A stretch of DNA of 64,000 nucleotides from Mycolicibacterium phlei (GCF_001583415.1 NZ_CP014475.1:1984001-2048000), one strand, 5' to 3'. Numbered from the stretch's first letter, positions 51,106 to 63,991 are shown. Translations and numbers: made by a program. Notes: generated from the sequence alone by a model not told the origin.

Positions 51106-53106
51106 ATGGGCATCGCGGTGACCGACGTCGGCGTGCAGGCGCTCGGTGCGGACGTCGACGGGTCAGATCCGGTCGCCACGGTCGGCGATCTGCGGGTGAC
51201 GTTCCGGCGCAACGGCCGCGATATCCACGCGCTGCGCGGCGTGTCGCTGTCGATCGCCAAGGGGGAGATCCTCGGTCTGGTCGGCGAATCCGGTTCCGGC
51301 AAAAGCGTTCTGGGGTTCAGTCTGCTGGGCCTGCTGCCCTCGTCGGCGCGTATCGAGGGCACCGTGCGCGTCGACGGTTCGGACATGGTGCGCGGTGACG
51401 CCAAGGCGTTGCGCAAGGTGCGCCGGCTGGATCTCGGCGCGGTCTTCCAGGATCCGATGACCTCGCTGAACCCGACGATGCGGATCGGCAAGCAGGTCGC
51501 CGAGGCGGCGGGCAGCGAGGAGGAGGCGCTGCGCCTGCTCACCGCGGTCGGTATCCCGGAACCCAAGCGCCGCATGCGCAGTTTCCCGCACGAGCTCTCC
51601 GGCGGTCTGCGGCAGCGCGTGATGATCGCCATCGCCATCGCCGGTGACCCCGACCTGATCATCGCCGACGAGCCGACCACCGCCCTCGACGTCACGGTGC
51701 AGGCCCAGGTGCTGCGCCTGCTCAAACGGCTGCGCGACGAGATCGGCTGCAGCATCGTGATGATCACCCACGACCTCGGGGTGGCGGCCCAGATCGCCGA
51801 CCGCATCGCGGTGCTCTACGCCGGGCGTATCGCCGAGATCGGGCCCATCGCAGAGGTTCTGGAAAAACCCGCACACCCCTACACCCTCGGTCTGCTGCGC
51901 TCCCGGCTCACCCTGGACACCCCGCGCGACCGCAGGCTGGCCGCACTTCCGGGTGCGGTGCCCAGCCCGGCGGCACCACTGCCCGGTTGTGCGTTCGAAC
52001 CCCGCTGTGTGCTCGCCACCCCCGAGTGCTCGGCGACACCGCCGGACCCCGTCGCGGTGGCGCCCGGGCGGGTCAGCGCCTGTCTGCTGCCCCTCGATGT
52101 CGTCACCACCGACCTCGGCGCCCGCGCCGCGGACGTCGGCGAGCCGTTCCCGCCGGTCGCGGCCGAGCGTGACGACGCCCCGCCGTCGGTGGTGCTGCGC
52201 GACGTCACCAAGACCTTCGCCGTGCGCAGGCGCTGGCTCGACCGCGGCAGCGACAATGACAGCAAACTGCATGCGCTGCGCGGTGTTTCGCTGCGCGTCG
52301 GGCACGGCGAGTCGGTGGCCATCGTCGGCGAGAGCGGTTCGGGCAAGTCGACGCTGCTGCGGGTGATCGCCGGACTGGAGAAAGCCTCGTCGGGCACCGT
52401 GGAGATCGCCGGCGGGCGCCCGCAGATGGTGTTCCAGGACTCGGGCGCCTCGCTGACGCCGTGGCTGTCGGTGGGGGAGTTGATCGGCGAACGGTTGCGC
52501 CGCACCGGGATGTCGCGGTCGCAGCGTCACGCCGCCGTCGCCGAGGTCCTCGAACGCGTCGGGCTGCCCGCCGAGGTCGCCAAGTCGCGTGCCGGTCAGC
52601 TCTCCGGCGGTCAGCGGCAACGGGTTTCGCTGGCCCGCGCGACGGTGGTGCCCCCGGCGGTGCTGCTGTGTGACGAGCCCACCAGCGCGCTGGACGTGTC
52701 GCTGGCCGCGTCGGTGCTCAACCTCATCGGTGAGCTGCGGCGCAGCCTGAACATGTCGGTGGTGTTCGTCACCCACGACCTGTCGGTGGCCCGGGTGGTC
52801 GCCGACCGCATCGCGGTGATGTACCTCGGGCGCATCGTCGAGATCGGGCCGGCCGACCAGGTGATCGGCGATCCGGTGCATCCCTACACCCGCGCCCTCG
52901 TCGACTCCATCCCCGACCTCGGCCGGAAGGCCGGCAGCCTGCCGGGTGAGCCGGCCAGCCCGCTGTCGCCGCCGTCGGGGTGTGCCTTCCATCCTCGCTG
53001 TCCGATCGCCGTCGACGCGTGCGCGGACCCGCAGCTTGACGTCCGGTTGGAGGGGGAGCCGGGCAATCCCCACCAGGTCGCTTGTATCGAACGAAAGGCG
53101 TGTTGA
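51106..53106 (+). CDS. Fused ABC importer ATPase, DppD-DppF type
   Basis: A 666-residue protein with two peptide/opine-transporter ATPase modules. Module 1 has Walker A GESGSGKSVLG, signature ELSGGLRQRV and Walker B LIIADEPTTALD. Module 2 has GESGSGKSTLL, QLSGGQRQRV and VLLCDEPTSALD. Each ends with the oligopeptide C-terminal cysteine motif (GCAFEPRC and GCAFHPRC). ATG at 51106 with AAGGAG upstream. It powers uptake through the two permeases that follow. Its stop overlaps the next start (TGATG). Confidence 0.92.
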   Translation: MGIAVTDVGVQALGADVDGSDPVATVGDLRVTFRRNGRDIHALRGVSLSIAKGEILGLVGESGSGKSVLGFSLLGLLPSSARIEGTVRVDGSDMVRGDAKALRKVRRLDLGAVFQDPMTSLNPTMRIGKQVAEAAGSEEEALRLLTAVGIPEPKRRMRSFPHELSGGLRQRVMIAIAIAGDPDLIIADEPTTALDVTVQAQVLRLLKRLRDEIGCSIVMITHDLGVAAQIADRIAVLYAGRIAEIGPIAEVLEKPAHPYTLGLLRSRLTLDTPRDRRLAALPGAVPSPAAPLPGCAFEPRCVLATPECSATPPDPVAVAPGRVSACLLPLDVVTTDLGARAADVGEPFPPVAAERDDAPPSVVLRDVTKTFAVRRRWLDRGSDNDSKLHALRGVSLRVGHGESVAIVGESGSGKSTLLRVIAGLEKASSGTVEIAGGRPQMVFQDSGASLTPWLSVGELIGERLRRTGMSRSQRHAAVAEVLERVGLPAEVAKSRAGQLSGGQRQRVSLARATVVPPAVLLCDEPTSALDVSLAASVLNLIGELRRSLNMSVVFVTHDLSVARVVADRIAVMYLGRIVEIGPADQVIGDPVHPYTRALVDSIPDLGRKAGSLPGEPASPLSPPSGCAFHPRCPIAVDACADPQLDVRLEGEPGNPHQVACIERKAC

Positions 53107-53993
53107 TGTCGGTCGTGTGGTCCGGTGTGGGGGCCCTGCCTGCCGCCCTGTTGGTGCGCGGTCAGCAGCGGCGCCTGCCCGCTCTGCCGCGGGTCGATTC
53201 GAGGATCGTCAACTGGATCGGCTTCTCGTCGGTGATCATCGTGACGCTCGTCGCGATCGCGGTGCCGGTGCTGGCCCCCTACGATCCGCTGACCCCGGTC
53301 GGGGCGCCGCTGCAGGCACCCGGCCACAGCGGATTCCTGCTGGGCACCGACAGCGTCGGCCGCGACATCCTGTCGCGGGTGCTCTACGGGGTGCGCTCGA
53401 GCTGGTTCGCCGCGCTGGCCGTGGTCGCGCTCGGGCTGTTCATCGGCGGGCTGATCGGGCTGATCGCCGGCGCGGTGGGCGGCTGGGTCGACTCGCTGCT
53501 GATGCGGATCACCGACGCGTTCCTGTCGCTGCCCGCACCGGTGCTGGCGATCGCGGTAGTGGCCGCGCTGGGCCCCGGATTCGTGCAGACGCTGATCGCG
53601 GTGTCGATCGTGTGGTGGCCGTTCTACGCCCGCATGATGCGCGGTGAGGTGGCACGGCTCAAGGCCCGGCCGCACATCGAGGCCGCCAAACTCGCCGGGG
53701 TGGGCCCGATCCGGCTCGCCGGCCGGCACCTGCTACCCGGTGCGGTACCCAACGCGCTCGTCGCCGCCAGCCTGGACATCGGCACGCTGATCCTCACGCT
53801 GGCCGCGCTGTCGTTCCTCGGGCTCGGACAACCCGCTCCGGCACCGGAACTGGGCGCCGACTCGGCCCGCAACCTCAGCTACTTCCTGCAGCAGTGGTGG
53901 ATCCCGGTGATGCCGGGCCTCGGCGTGCTGGTCCTGGCCCTGGTCGGCAACATCGCGGGCGACTGCCTGCGCAACCTGATGAAAGCGCGGTGA
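53106..53993 (+). CDS. ABC importer permease, DppC type
   Basis: A 295-residue permease. The N-terminal segment ~40-60 is the first helix, GTDSVGRDILSRVLYGVRSS is the family motif, and the EAA-like loop EAAKLAGVGPIRLAGRHLLP contacts the ATPase. About six membrane segments. It forms the channel with the DppB-type protein encoded next. Confidence 0.9.
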   Translation: MSVVWSGVGALPAALLVRGQQRRLPALPRVDSRIVNWIGFSSVIIVTLVAIAVPVLAPYDPLTPVGAPLQAPGHSGFLLGTDSVGRDILSRVLYGVRSSWFAALAVVALGLFIGGLIGLIAGAVGGWVDSLLMRITDAFLSLPAPVLAIAVVAALGPGFVQTLIAVSIVWWPFYARMMRGEVARLKARPHIEAAKLAGVGPIRLAGRHLLPGAVPNALVAASLDIGTLILTLAALSFLGLGQPAPAPELGADSARNLSYFLQQWWIPVMPGLGVLVLALVGNIAGDCLRNLMKAR

Positions 53994-54000
53994 GACCGAG

Positions 54001-55005
54001 ATGAAGACATTCATTGCCACGCGGCTCGCGGCGATGGTGGCGATCCTGATCGCGCTGACCGCCGTGATGTTCGTCCTGCAGAACATCTCACCGCTGGACC
54101 CGGTCAAGGCCCAGCTGGGCGCGAATGCGTCCGCCGAGGCGGTAGCCGAGCGGCGAGAGGCGTTGGGGCTCAACGAACCCGTCCTGGTGCAGTTCTGGGA
54201 CTACCTGGCCGGCGCCGTCACCGGTGACCTCGGCACCTCATACCGAACCCGGCACGGCGTCGTCGACGACCTGGCCACCTTCGTGCCCGCCACCCTGGAA
54301 CTCGCACTGTTCGGACTCGGGCTGGCGCTGGTGCTGGCGGTGATCCTGGCGTTCAGCACGACGCTGAAGTGGCCCGGCGCCGGGGTGCTGCGGGCGATCC
54401 TGTTCGCCGGGGCGTCGGCGCCGATGTTCCTGCTCGGCATCCTCGGGCTGATCATCTTCTACCAGAAGCTCGGCTGGGTTCCGGCCAACGGACGCACCGG
54501 CATCTCCAACGCGCCCGCCGGACCGACCGGCCTGCTCACCCTCGACGGGCTGCTGCACGGCCGCATCGACGTCGTCCTCGACGCGCTGCACCATCTGTTG
54601 CTGCCCGCGACGGTGGTGGCGATCGGCCCCGCGGTGGCGATCGGGCGGGTGCTGCGCAGCAGCCTGATCGGCGACATCGACAGCGACTACGCCAGAACCG
54701 CACGGGCCAAAGGTCTTTCGGAAGGCCGGATCCTGGCCCGGCACGTCCTGCGTAACTCGGTCGGTGCAGCGCTGTCGATGACCGGTCTGCAGATCGGCCT
54801 GATGTTCTCCGGTGTGCTGGTCATCGAGCAGGTGTTCGGCTGGCCCGGTATCGGCCAGTACATCGCCCAGAGCATCCCGGTCGCGGACTTTCCCGCCATC
54901 GCCGGCGTCACGCTGATGCTCGGCGCGCTCTACGTGTTCATCAACACCGCCGTGGACCTGCTGCAGGCCGCGGCCGACCCGCGAATCGCCGTCACAGGAG
55001 GCTGA
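54001..55005 (+). CDS. ABC importer permease, DppB type
   Basis: A 334-residue permease. The N-terminal helix MKTFIATRLAAMVAILI, the GDLGTSYRT loop, and the EAA-like RTARAKGLSEGRILARHVLRNS are of DppB type. About six membrane segments. It starts 7 bp after the DppC-type gene and its stop directly abuts the following GTG. Confidence 0.9.
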   Translation: MKTFIATRLAAMVAILIALTAVMFVLQNISPLDPVKAQLGANASAEAVAERREALGLNEPVLVQFWDYLAGAVTGDLGTSYRTRHGVVDDLATFVPATLELALFGLGLALVLAVILAFSTTLKWPGAGVLRAILFAGASAPMFLLGILGLIIFYQKLGWVPANGRTGISNAPAGPTGLLTLDGLLHGRIDVVLDALHHLLLPATVVAIGPAVAIGRVLRSSLIGDIDSDYARTARAKGLSEGRILARHVLRNSVGAALSMTGLQIGLMFSGVLVIEQVFGWPGIGQYIAQSIPVADFPAIAGVTLMLGALYVFINTAVDLLQAAADPRIAVTGG

Positions 55006-55638
55006 GTGCCCAGACAACCGCTGATCGTTGGCAATCCGGTGCTGGTGGTCGTCGACATCCAGGAGGGTGGCGGCATGTCCGCGGAGCAGGCGGGCATCCC
55101 GGTGATGCCCGGCCACGCCGAGCGCGTCAAGGTCGCCGAACGACTGGTCGGGGCCGCCCGCGAGGCTGGTGTCCCGGTGGTGTTCTTTCAGGAGGTACAC
55201 CGGGCCAGCGGAGTCGACTTCGGCCGCGAACTCGACGGCACCGAGGGGGTGCACTGCGTCGAGGGTCAACCCGGGACCGACCTGGAGCCCACACTGCGCC
55301 CGCTGCCGAACGAGTTCCACATCGTCAAGCGTCGCTATTCCGGTTTCATCGGAACGGATTTCGAGATCGTGCTGCGCGGGTTGAAGGCGTCGACGCTGAT
55401 CCTGATCGGCGGCCTGACCGATGTGTGCGTGCACTACACCTTCGCCGACGCCCACCAGCGCGACTACTACGTGCGGGTGGTCACCGACTGCGTCGGCGGC
55501 TCGTCGCAGTACCGCCACGACGCGGCGCTGGACGCCATGGAGTACCTGCAGACCGGCGCGCTGCGCACCAGCGACGAGATCATCGAAGCGTTTCAGAACC
55601 TGTCCGCTGCCCCCACTCTTGAAGGAGCCGCCAGATGA
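55006..55638 (+). CDS. Isochorismatase-fold hydrolase
   Basis: A 210-residue cysteine hydrolase. The triad is visible as Asp17 (VVVDIQ), Lys108 (IVKRRYSGF) and Cys141 (LTDVCVHYT), with the cis-peptide region IGGLTDV. Family members include nicotinamidase, N-carbamoylsarcosine amidase and other amide hydrolases. GTG at 55006 with AGGAGG upstream. Placement inside the importer operon suggests it cleaves an amide or carbamoyl bond of the imported compound. Confidence 0.87.
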   Translation: MPRQPLIVGNPVLVVVDIQEGGGMSAEQAGIPVMPGHAERVKVAERLVGAAREAGVPVVFFQEVHRASGVDFGRELDGTEGVHCVEGQPGTDLEPTLRPLPNEFHIVKRRYSGFIGTDFEIVLRGLKASTLILIGGLTDVCVHYTFADAHQRDYYVRVVTDCVGGSSQYRHDAALDAMEYLQTGALRTSDEIIEAFQNLSAAPTLEGAAR

Positions 55639-57215
55639 GTCACCGACTCCGCAGGATCGCCGCGCTCGGCGTGGCCGCCGCTCTTGCGCTGAGTGCCTGC
55701 GGCGGTTCGGATTCCGGCGGCGGCACACCGAACGCCGCACCCGGCGACAAGGTGCTGCAGCTGTCGTTCCTGCAGGATCCGGGGCAACCGCCGGACCCCG
55801 ACGTGTTCTACGCCGGGCAGGGCCTGCTGCTGACCACCAACATCTACGAGGGCCTGCTGCAGTTCAAGGGCGGCACCGAGAAACCGGAACTGGAACCGCT
55901 GCTGGCCACCGAGTGGACCGCGTCGCCGGACAACAAGGTGTTCACCTTCAAGTTGCGCGAGGGGGTGAAGTTCCACGACGGCACGCCGTTCACCGCCGAG
56001 GCCGTCAGGGCGTCCTTCGAGCGCCGGGCCGCGGTCAACCAGGGCCCGTCCTACATGGTCGCCGACGTCGAATCCATCACCTCCCAGGATGATTACGACG
56101 TCACCATCACCCTCAAGGAACCCAACTCGGCGTTCCTGGACTACCTGGCGTGCGCGTACGGCCCCCGCATGATCAGCCCGGAGGGCCTCAGGAAGCACGG
56201 CGGCGACGACCACGCGCAGACCTACCTGACCGACCACGACCTGGGCACCGGCCCGTACACGCTGACCGCCGCCGAGGTGGGATCACGCTACGAGCTGGCC
56301 GCCTTCGACGAATACTGGGGTGACAAGCCGTATTTCGAAGAGGTGGAGATCCCGGTCATCACCGACGTCGCCGCCCAGCAGTTGCAGTTCAACAACGGCC
56401 AGATCGCGGCGATCCTGCACGACCTGCCGTCCTCGGCGGTGGGGCAGTACCTCAACGACGACAAGTACGCCCACTACTCGCTGCCGACGATGATGTCGAA
56501 CTACCTGTACCTCAACCCGTACAAGGGGATGCTCAAGGACCAGAAGACCCGGCTGGCGCTGCTCAAGGCGGTCGACGTCGAGGAGCTGGTCAAGCAGACC
56601 TACTTCGGCCGCGGCAAGGTGGCCGAACAGATCTACCCGCCGAACATGATCGCCGAGCAGTACGCCAGACAGGATGTGCCGCATGACCCGTCGGAGCTCA
56701 GCGCCATCGTGGCCGGCCTGCCCGCCGATCAGAAGACCATCACCATCGGCTACGACTCCAGCAGCCCGGACAACCAGCTGGTCAGCAACCTGATCCAGAC
56801 TCAGCTGGCCGCCGCGGGCGTGCAGGCCAAGGTGCAGAGCTACCCGACGTCGGAGGTCTTCGGCTGGATCGGCGGCGACCCGACCGCCGCGCCGGAGGTG
56901 TACACCTCGCTCGCCTGGCCGGACGCCCCGTCGCCGTACGCCTGGGGACACATCTCCTGGGACGCCGACGGCGGGCTGAACTACCTGGCCTGCTCGGCGC
57001 CGCCCATCGCCGGGGCCCTGGCCAGCGGCCTGGCGACCGGTTCTGACGAGGACTTCTCCGCCGCCGGGCGGGACGCGCTCGAGACGGGCTGCTGGCTCAA
57101 CATCGCCGACATCGACGACTTCGTCGTCGCGCAGCCCTGGCTCAAGGGCGTCGAGGAGGCGCACGCCGTGACCAACCCGAACTCGCTGCGCCTGGCCAAG
57201 CTGTCCGTGGGCTGA
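55635..57215 (+). CDS. Solute-binding lipoprotein, peptide/opine (DppA) family
   Basis: A 526-residue extracytoplasmic binding protein. The lipoprotein signal ends LALSACGG with the lipidated Cys at 22. The family 5 signature is near KLREGVKFHDGTPFTAEAV, and NYLYLNPYKG and EVYTSLAWPDAP are in the second lobe. ATGA overlap with the hydrolase gene. It delivers ligand to the DppBC-type channel. Ligand unknown. Confidence 0.92.
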   Translation: MSHRLRRIAALGVAAALALSACGGSDSGGGTPNAAPGDKVLQLSFLQDPGQPPDPDVFYAGQGLLLTTNIYEGLLQFKGGTEKPELEPLLATEWTASPDNKVFTFKLREGVKFHDGTPFTAEAVRASFERRAAVNQGPSYMVADVESITSQDDYDVTITLKEPNSAFLDYLACAYGPRMISPEGLRKHGGDDHAQTYLTDHDLGTGPYTLTAAEVGSRYELAAFDEYWGDKPYFEEVEIPVITDVAAQQLQFNNGQIAAILHDLPSSAVGQYLNDDKYAHYSLPTMMSNYLYLNPYKGMLKDQKTRLALLKAVDVEELVKQTYFGRGKVAEQIYPPNMIAEQYARQDVPHDPSELSAIVAGLPADQKTITIGYDSSSPDNQLVSNLIQTQLAAAGVQAKVQSYPTSEVFGWIGGDPTAAPEVYTSLAWPDAPSPYAWGHISWDADGGLNYLACSAPPIAGALASGLATGSDEDFSAAGRDALETGCWLNIADIDDFVVAQPWLKGVEEAHAVTNPNSLRLAKLSVG

Positions 57216-57217
57216 CC

Positions 57218-58048
57218 GTGACCCTGGTGCGCAAGAGCGGCGTCCGCCGGATCGTGCTGCTCACCCTCGGGTGGGAGGAACTGCCGAAATCGGTGTCGGT
57301 GTACGGCAGTTCGCCCGAGGAGCGGCTGCGCGAACCGGTCCCCGGGGTGCTGCTGCAGACCGACGGCGGCTGGGTGCTGCTGGACACCGGGTTCAACACC
57401 GCGCTGATTCGCGACCCGGCGCTGCGGCGGCGGTTCTTCCCCAGCGTGGAGTACCAGCCGATCCTGCCCGGTCCGGGCGAGCCGATCGAGGAGGCGCTGG
57501 GCGAGATCGGCGTCGACATCGACGAGATCGGGCTGGTGGCGCTGTCGCATCTGCACGTCGACCACGCCGGCGGGCTCAAACTGTTCGCGGGCCGGGTGCC
57601 GGTGCACGCGCAGCGCCGCGAGCTCGAGTACGGCCTGTCCAACCACCCCGAGCCGGAGCGCCACGCGATCTTCCGGATCGACTTCGACGACCCCAACATC
57701 GACTGGTGCCTGGCCGACGGGGAGGCCGAGATCGCACCCGGCATCACCGCGGTGCCGACCTACGGCCACACGCCCGGCCACCAGAGCTTCGTCGTCGAAC
57801 TCGACGAGTCCGTCGGTGGCGGCGGATACGTGTTCGCGTTCGACGCCGCCGACCTCACCGAGAACATCGAGCACGAGTTGGCGATCGGCGGCTACATCGG
57901 GGTGGACCCGGCCGAGACCGTCGAACCGATCCGCCGCCTCAAGGCGCTCGCCGAGGCCAAGGGCTATCCGCTGATCCCCGGCCACGACCCGCACGTCTGG
58001 CCGGAGATGACCAGGCACATGCGCGACCGGTTCGGCTGGTCGGCCTAG
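57218..58048 (+). CDS. Metallo-beta-lactamase-fold hydrolase, AHL-lactonase-like
   Basis: A 276-residue metallohydrolase. The binuclear zinc motif is H111-L-H113-V-D115-H116-AGG; further ligands are in GHTPGHQS and the Asp of FAFDAADL. It resembles the N-acyl-homoserine lactonase AttM/AiiA group, with a long substrate-entry segment. GTG start 2 bp after the binding-protein stop, so it is the last gene of the importer operon. It probably opens a lactone; no proof that it acts on signal molecules. Its stop overlaps that of fecB. Confidence 0.87.
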   Translation: MTLVRKSGVRRIVLLTLGWEELPKSVSVYGSSPEERLREPVPGVLLQTDGGWVLLDTGFNTALIRDPALRRRFFPSVEYQPILPGPGEPIEEALGEIGVDIDEIGLVALSHLHVDHAGGLKLFAGRVPVHAQRRELEYGLSNHPEPERHAIFRIDFDDPNIDWCLADGEAEIAPGITAVPTYGHTPGHQSFVVELDESVGGGGYVFAFDAADLTENIEHELAIGGYIGVDPAETVEPIRRLKALAEAKGYPLIPGHDPHVWPEMTRHMRDRFGWSA

Positions 58049-59160
58049 TTGATCGGGGCGTTGATCCAGCGCAGGTCGGCGAGGATGCCGCGGGCGGCGA
58101 CGATGCCCTCACCGCTCTGCCACACCTCGTTGTTGACCGCGAACACCCGGTCGTCGCGGGTGGCGCTGAGCCGCTGCCAGGCGTCGCTGCGCATCACCTC
58201 GACGGCACGGTCGCGGGCGGCGGGGGAGGCGAACGACACGTAGACAATGTCGCCGTCGGCGATCGACAGATCCGAGTTGTCGGCCAGATCGGCGTCGGTG
58301 ATGCCGACCTCGGTGTACGGCTTGTCGGTGAACCGCTGCGGCGCCGGGCGGTCCACACCGACCTCGGCGAGCACACTGCCCGGGAAGGTCTCCACCCCGA
58401 ACACCCGCATCGTGGTGTCGGTGAACTGCACCACCGACGCCTGGAAATGGGTGGCGTCGTTCTCAGCGCCGGTCCGCTCGGCGTCGCGGGCGAACTCCTC
58501 GAGCAGGCCGTTGGCCGCGTCGGCGCGGCCCGTCGCCGCACCGACCGTGCGCAGGTTGTCCCGCCATGCCGGCCCGGGTGCACCGGTGAACACCGTCGGC
58601 GCGATCTGCGACAGCGCGCCGAACTCGTCGGGGGTGAGCGCCTCCGACCCCAGGATCAGATCGGGGGAGGCCTCCCGGATGGCGTCCAGATCGGGCGCGG
58701 TACGCATCCCGGCACCGGGCACGTCGTGGATCACCTGCCCCAGATACGACGGCTGGCTGTCGGAGCCGTCCGGCAGCGCGGCCGCCACGATCCGGCCCTG
58801 CAGACCCAGCGCACACAGCGCGTCGAGCTGATCGCCGGCGAGCACCACGATGCGCTGCGGATCGGCCCGCACCACCGTCTCACCGGCCGCGTGGCGCACC
58901 GGACGCTCCTCGGGGCCCGGATCCACCGGGGCCGGCTCCGGCGCGCAGGACTCGTCCGGACGGCGCTGATTGCCCAGCACACCGGCGCCCGCGATGCGCG
59001 TCGTACTGGTGATCACCGAGGTCGGGGCGGGTCCGTCGACCGGCGGCTCGCCACCCAAATCACCGCAGCCGGCCAGCGACGTCACGCCCACGGCGGCGAC
59101 GACGGCGGCCAGCCCCGCGGCCCTGAGAATCGACACCCGTCGCGTCCCGCTGAACAGCAC
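58045..59160 (-). CDS. fecB: FecB-like iron-siderophore-binding lipoprotein
   Basis: A 371-residue binding protein, slightly longer than remembered M. tuberculosis FecB (Rv3044). The signal ends SLAGCGD with Cys32 as lipidation site. The type III binding-protein fold is visible: RIVVLAGDQLDALCALGL, PDLDAIREASPDLILGSEAL and the long connecting helix. In M. tuberculosis FecB is linked to siderophore binding and cell-envelope integrity. The GTG at 59160 is used; a GTG at 59136 is possible. It diverges from ctaD, as in M. tuberculosis. Confidence 0.9.
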   Translation of the reverse strand: MLFSGTRRVSILRAAGLAAVVAAVGVTSLAGCGDLGGEPPVDGPAPTSVITSTTRIAGAGVLGNQRRPDESCAPEPAPVDPGPEERPVRHAAGETVVRADPQRIVVLAGDQLDALCALGLQGRIVAAALPDGSDSQPSYLGQVIHDVPGAGMRTAPDLDAIREASPDLILGSEALTPDEFGALSQIAPTVFTGAPGPAWRDNLRTVGAATGRADAANGLLEEFARDAERTGAENDATHFQASVVQFTDTTMRVFGVETFPGSVLAEVGVDRPAPQRFTDKPYTEVGITDADLADNSDLSIADGDIVYVSFASPAARDRAVEVMRSDAWQRLSATRDDRVFAVNNEVWQSGEGIVAARGILADLRWINAPIN

Positions 59161-59265
59161 GCGCCGACGTTAACATTCATCAGGAATCGAGCAGTCCCCG
59201 CACGTCGTCGGCGAAATACGACTCTTTGTAGGACCACCCCGACCCGGCGTTGCGGAGGGGGCTAG

Positions 59266-62316
<3,051 letters not shown>

Positions 62317-62336
62317 CGTTCCTCTTCCCCCCTGTC

Positions 62337-62398
62337 CGCGAGCGTGCGTGTCTGCACACGACACGCCGCGGAATTTTCGACATTTGCGCACGGTCGCG
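62337..62398. repeat. Dispersed palindromic repeat, copy A2
   Basis: It reads CGCGAGCGTGCGTGTCTGCA ... TTTGCGCACGGTCGCG and matches copy A1 closely; one arm has a C-to-G change. It follows the serB2 stop and could end that transcript. Confidence 0.75.
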
Positions 62399-62509
62399 AG
62401 GCGCCGGGCCTCGGCGTCACGTGTTCGCCGAGACTTCGGTTGTTGACGAAAGATCGCCGGAATCCGTCAACTTCTGTAGTCTCGCGAGCCTTTCGCGCGT
62501 CCCGCTCGC

Positions 62510-62571
62510 GGCGAGCGTGCGCAAATGCAGGGAAAAACCCGGCGTGTCGTGACCAGACACGCACGCTCGCG
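62510..62571. repeat. Dispersed palindromic repeat, copy B2
   Basis: It starts GGCGAGCGTGCGCAAATG and ends AGACACGCACGCTCGCGG, in the orientation of B1. With A2 it forms an inward-facing pair around 111 bp that contains only a GTTGACG/CGTCAAC inverted repeat (62441-62471). It lies at the 3' end of the MocR-type gene. Confidence 0.75.
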
Positions 62572-62581
62572 GAAAAGAGGG

Positions 62582-63991
62582 TTACACGACGACGGTGGTG
62601 GGTTCGGGGGTGGCCGAGCCGGTGACGGCGTGCCAGGCGCGGGCGAGCAGTTCGATCGCCTCGGCCAGTTGATCCTCCGGCAGCGCGTACGGGATCCGGA
62701 CGAACCGCTCGAGCGAGCCGTCGACGCCGAACCGCGGGCCCGGCGGCAGGTCCAGCCCCATCCGCGACGCCGCCGCCGACAGGGCGGTGCTCATCGGCGC
62801 GGGCAGCCGCACCCACAGCGAGATCCCGCCGGCGCCGGGACCGGGCTCCCAGTCCGGCAGATGCGTCGCCAGCAGCTCCAGCAGGAACGCCCGCCGCTTG
62901 CGCAGAATCTCGCGGCGCTCGGGCAGCACCTCGTCGCGGCGCGCGAGAAGCCTTGCCGCGGCGTACTGTTCGAGCACCGCGGTGCCGAGGTCGACCTGTG
63001 GGCGCAGCGCCGCGATGGTGGCGATGGTGGCCCGCTCGGCGCGGATCCAGCCGACCCGCAGCCCACCCCAGAACGACTTCGACATCGAACCGATCGTCAG
63101 CACCAGGTCCCGGCGCGACGTCATCGCCGCCGCCATCGGGGCCGGCGTCGGGTCGTCGAGCCACATGTCGAGGATCGTCTCGTCGATGACCGTGCGGGTG
63201 CGCGTCTCGGCGACGATGCGCCCCAGGCGTTGCCGGTCCTCGAACCCCATCGTCATCCCGGTGGGGTTCTGGTTGTCCGGTATCAGGTACGCCAGGCTGG
63301 GCGACACCTGATGGATCGCGGCCTGCACCGCGTCGAGATCCCACCCGTCCTCGGCAAGGGCCACCGGCACCGCCTGCGCGCCGATCGCCGAGATCGACGA
63401 CAGCGCACCGTGATAGGTCGGCTGTTCGACGAGCACCCGATCGCCGGGCTGAAGGTAGGTGGTGAGGATCAGGCCGATGGCGTGCAGCGCGCCCGTCGTC
63501 ACCATGATCTGATCGGGATCAGTGACAAGGCCTCGCTCGCAATACCTTTCGGCGATCGCCTCGCGCAGCGGGGAAACCCCGACGAGCTCGTGTCCCGGCC
63601 CGTGCAGGTAGGCGCCCATGTCGGCGGTGGCCTCCGCCAGCGCCTCGGTCACCGCGGCCACCGGGGCCGACAGCGCGGCGGCGGCCAAGCTCAGCGCCGC
63701 CGGCGCCGGCTCGATCCGCGCGGCGGGGGCGACGGGCAGTGCCGTGGTGCTGCGCGCCCCGCGCCGGGCGTGCAGATAGCCGTCCTCGCGCAACTGGTTG
63801 TAGGCGGCGGTCACCGTCGTCCGCGACACCCGCAGCGCCTCGGCCAGCGTGCGCTCGCTGGGCAGCCGGGCCCCGACCGGCAGCACCCCGTCGATGATGA
63901 GCAACCGGATCGCATCGGCCAGACCCTGGTAGGCCGGTCCGCTGCGACTGGACGTACGCCAGTTGCCCAGTTCCCGGACCAGTCGGTCCAC
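62582..63991 (-). CDS. MocR/PdxR-type GntR regulator with aminotransferase domain
   Basis: A 469-residue chimera. The N-terminal GntR winged HTH is AIRLLIIDGVLPVGARLPSERTLAEALRVSRTTV. It is followed by a fold type I aminotransferase domain: TTGALHAIGLI, IPDNQNPTGM, and the PLP-Lys region IGSMSKSFWGGLRVGW. MocR proteins use PLP as effector; PdxR controls vitamin B6 synthesis. No pdx gene is adjacent within the window. The GTG at 63991 is the most upstream start visible; only 9 bp remain to the window edge, so a longer N-terminus cannot be excluded. Confidence 0.87.
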   Translation of the reverse strand: MDRLVRELGNWRTSSRSGPAYQGLADAIRLLIIDGVLPVGARLPSERTLAEALRVSRTTVTAAYNQLREDGYLHARRGARSTTALPVAPAARIEPAPAALSLAAAALSAPVAAVTEALAEATADMGAYLHGPGHELVGVSPLREAIAERYCERGLVTDPDQIMVTTGALHAIGLILTTYLQPGDRVLVEQPTYHGALSSISAIGAQAVPVALAEDGWDLDAVQAAIHQVSPSLAYLIPDNQNPTGMTMGFEDRQRLGRIVAETRTRTVIDETILDMWLDDPTPAPMAAAMTSRRDLVLTIGSMSKSFWGGLRVGWIRAERATIATIAALRPQVDLGTAVLEQYAAARLLARRDEVLPERREILRKRRAFLLELLATHLPDWEPGPGAGGISLWVRLPAPMSTALSAAASRMGLDLPPGPRFGVDGSLERFVRIPYALPEDQLAEAIELLARAWHAVTGSATPEPTTVVV

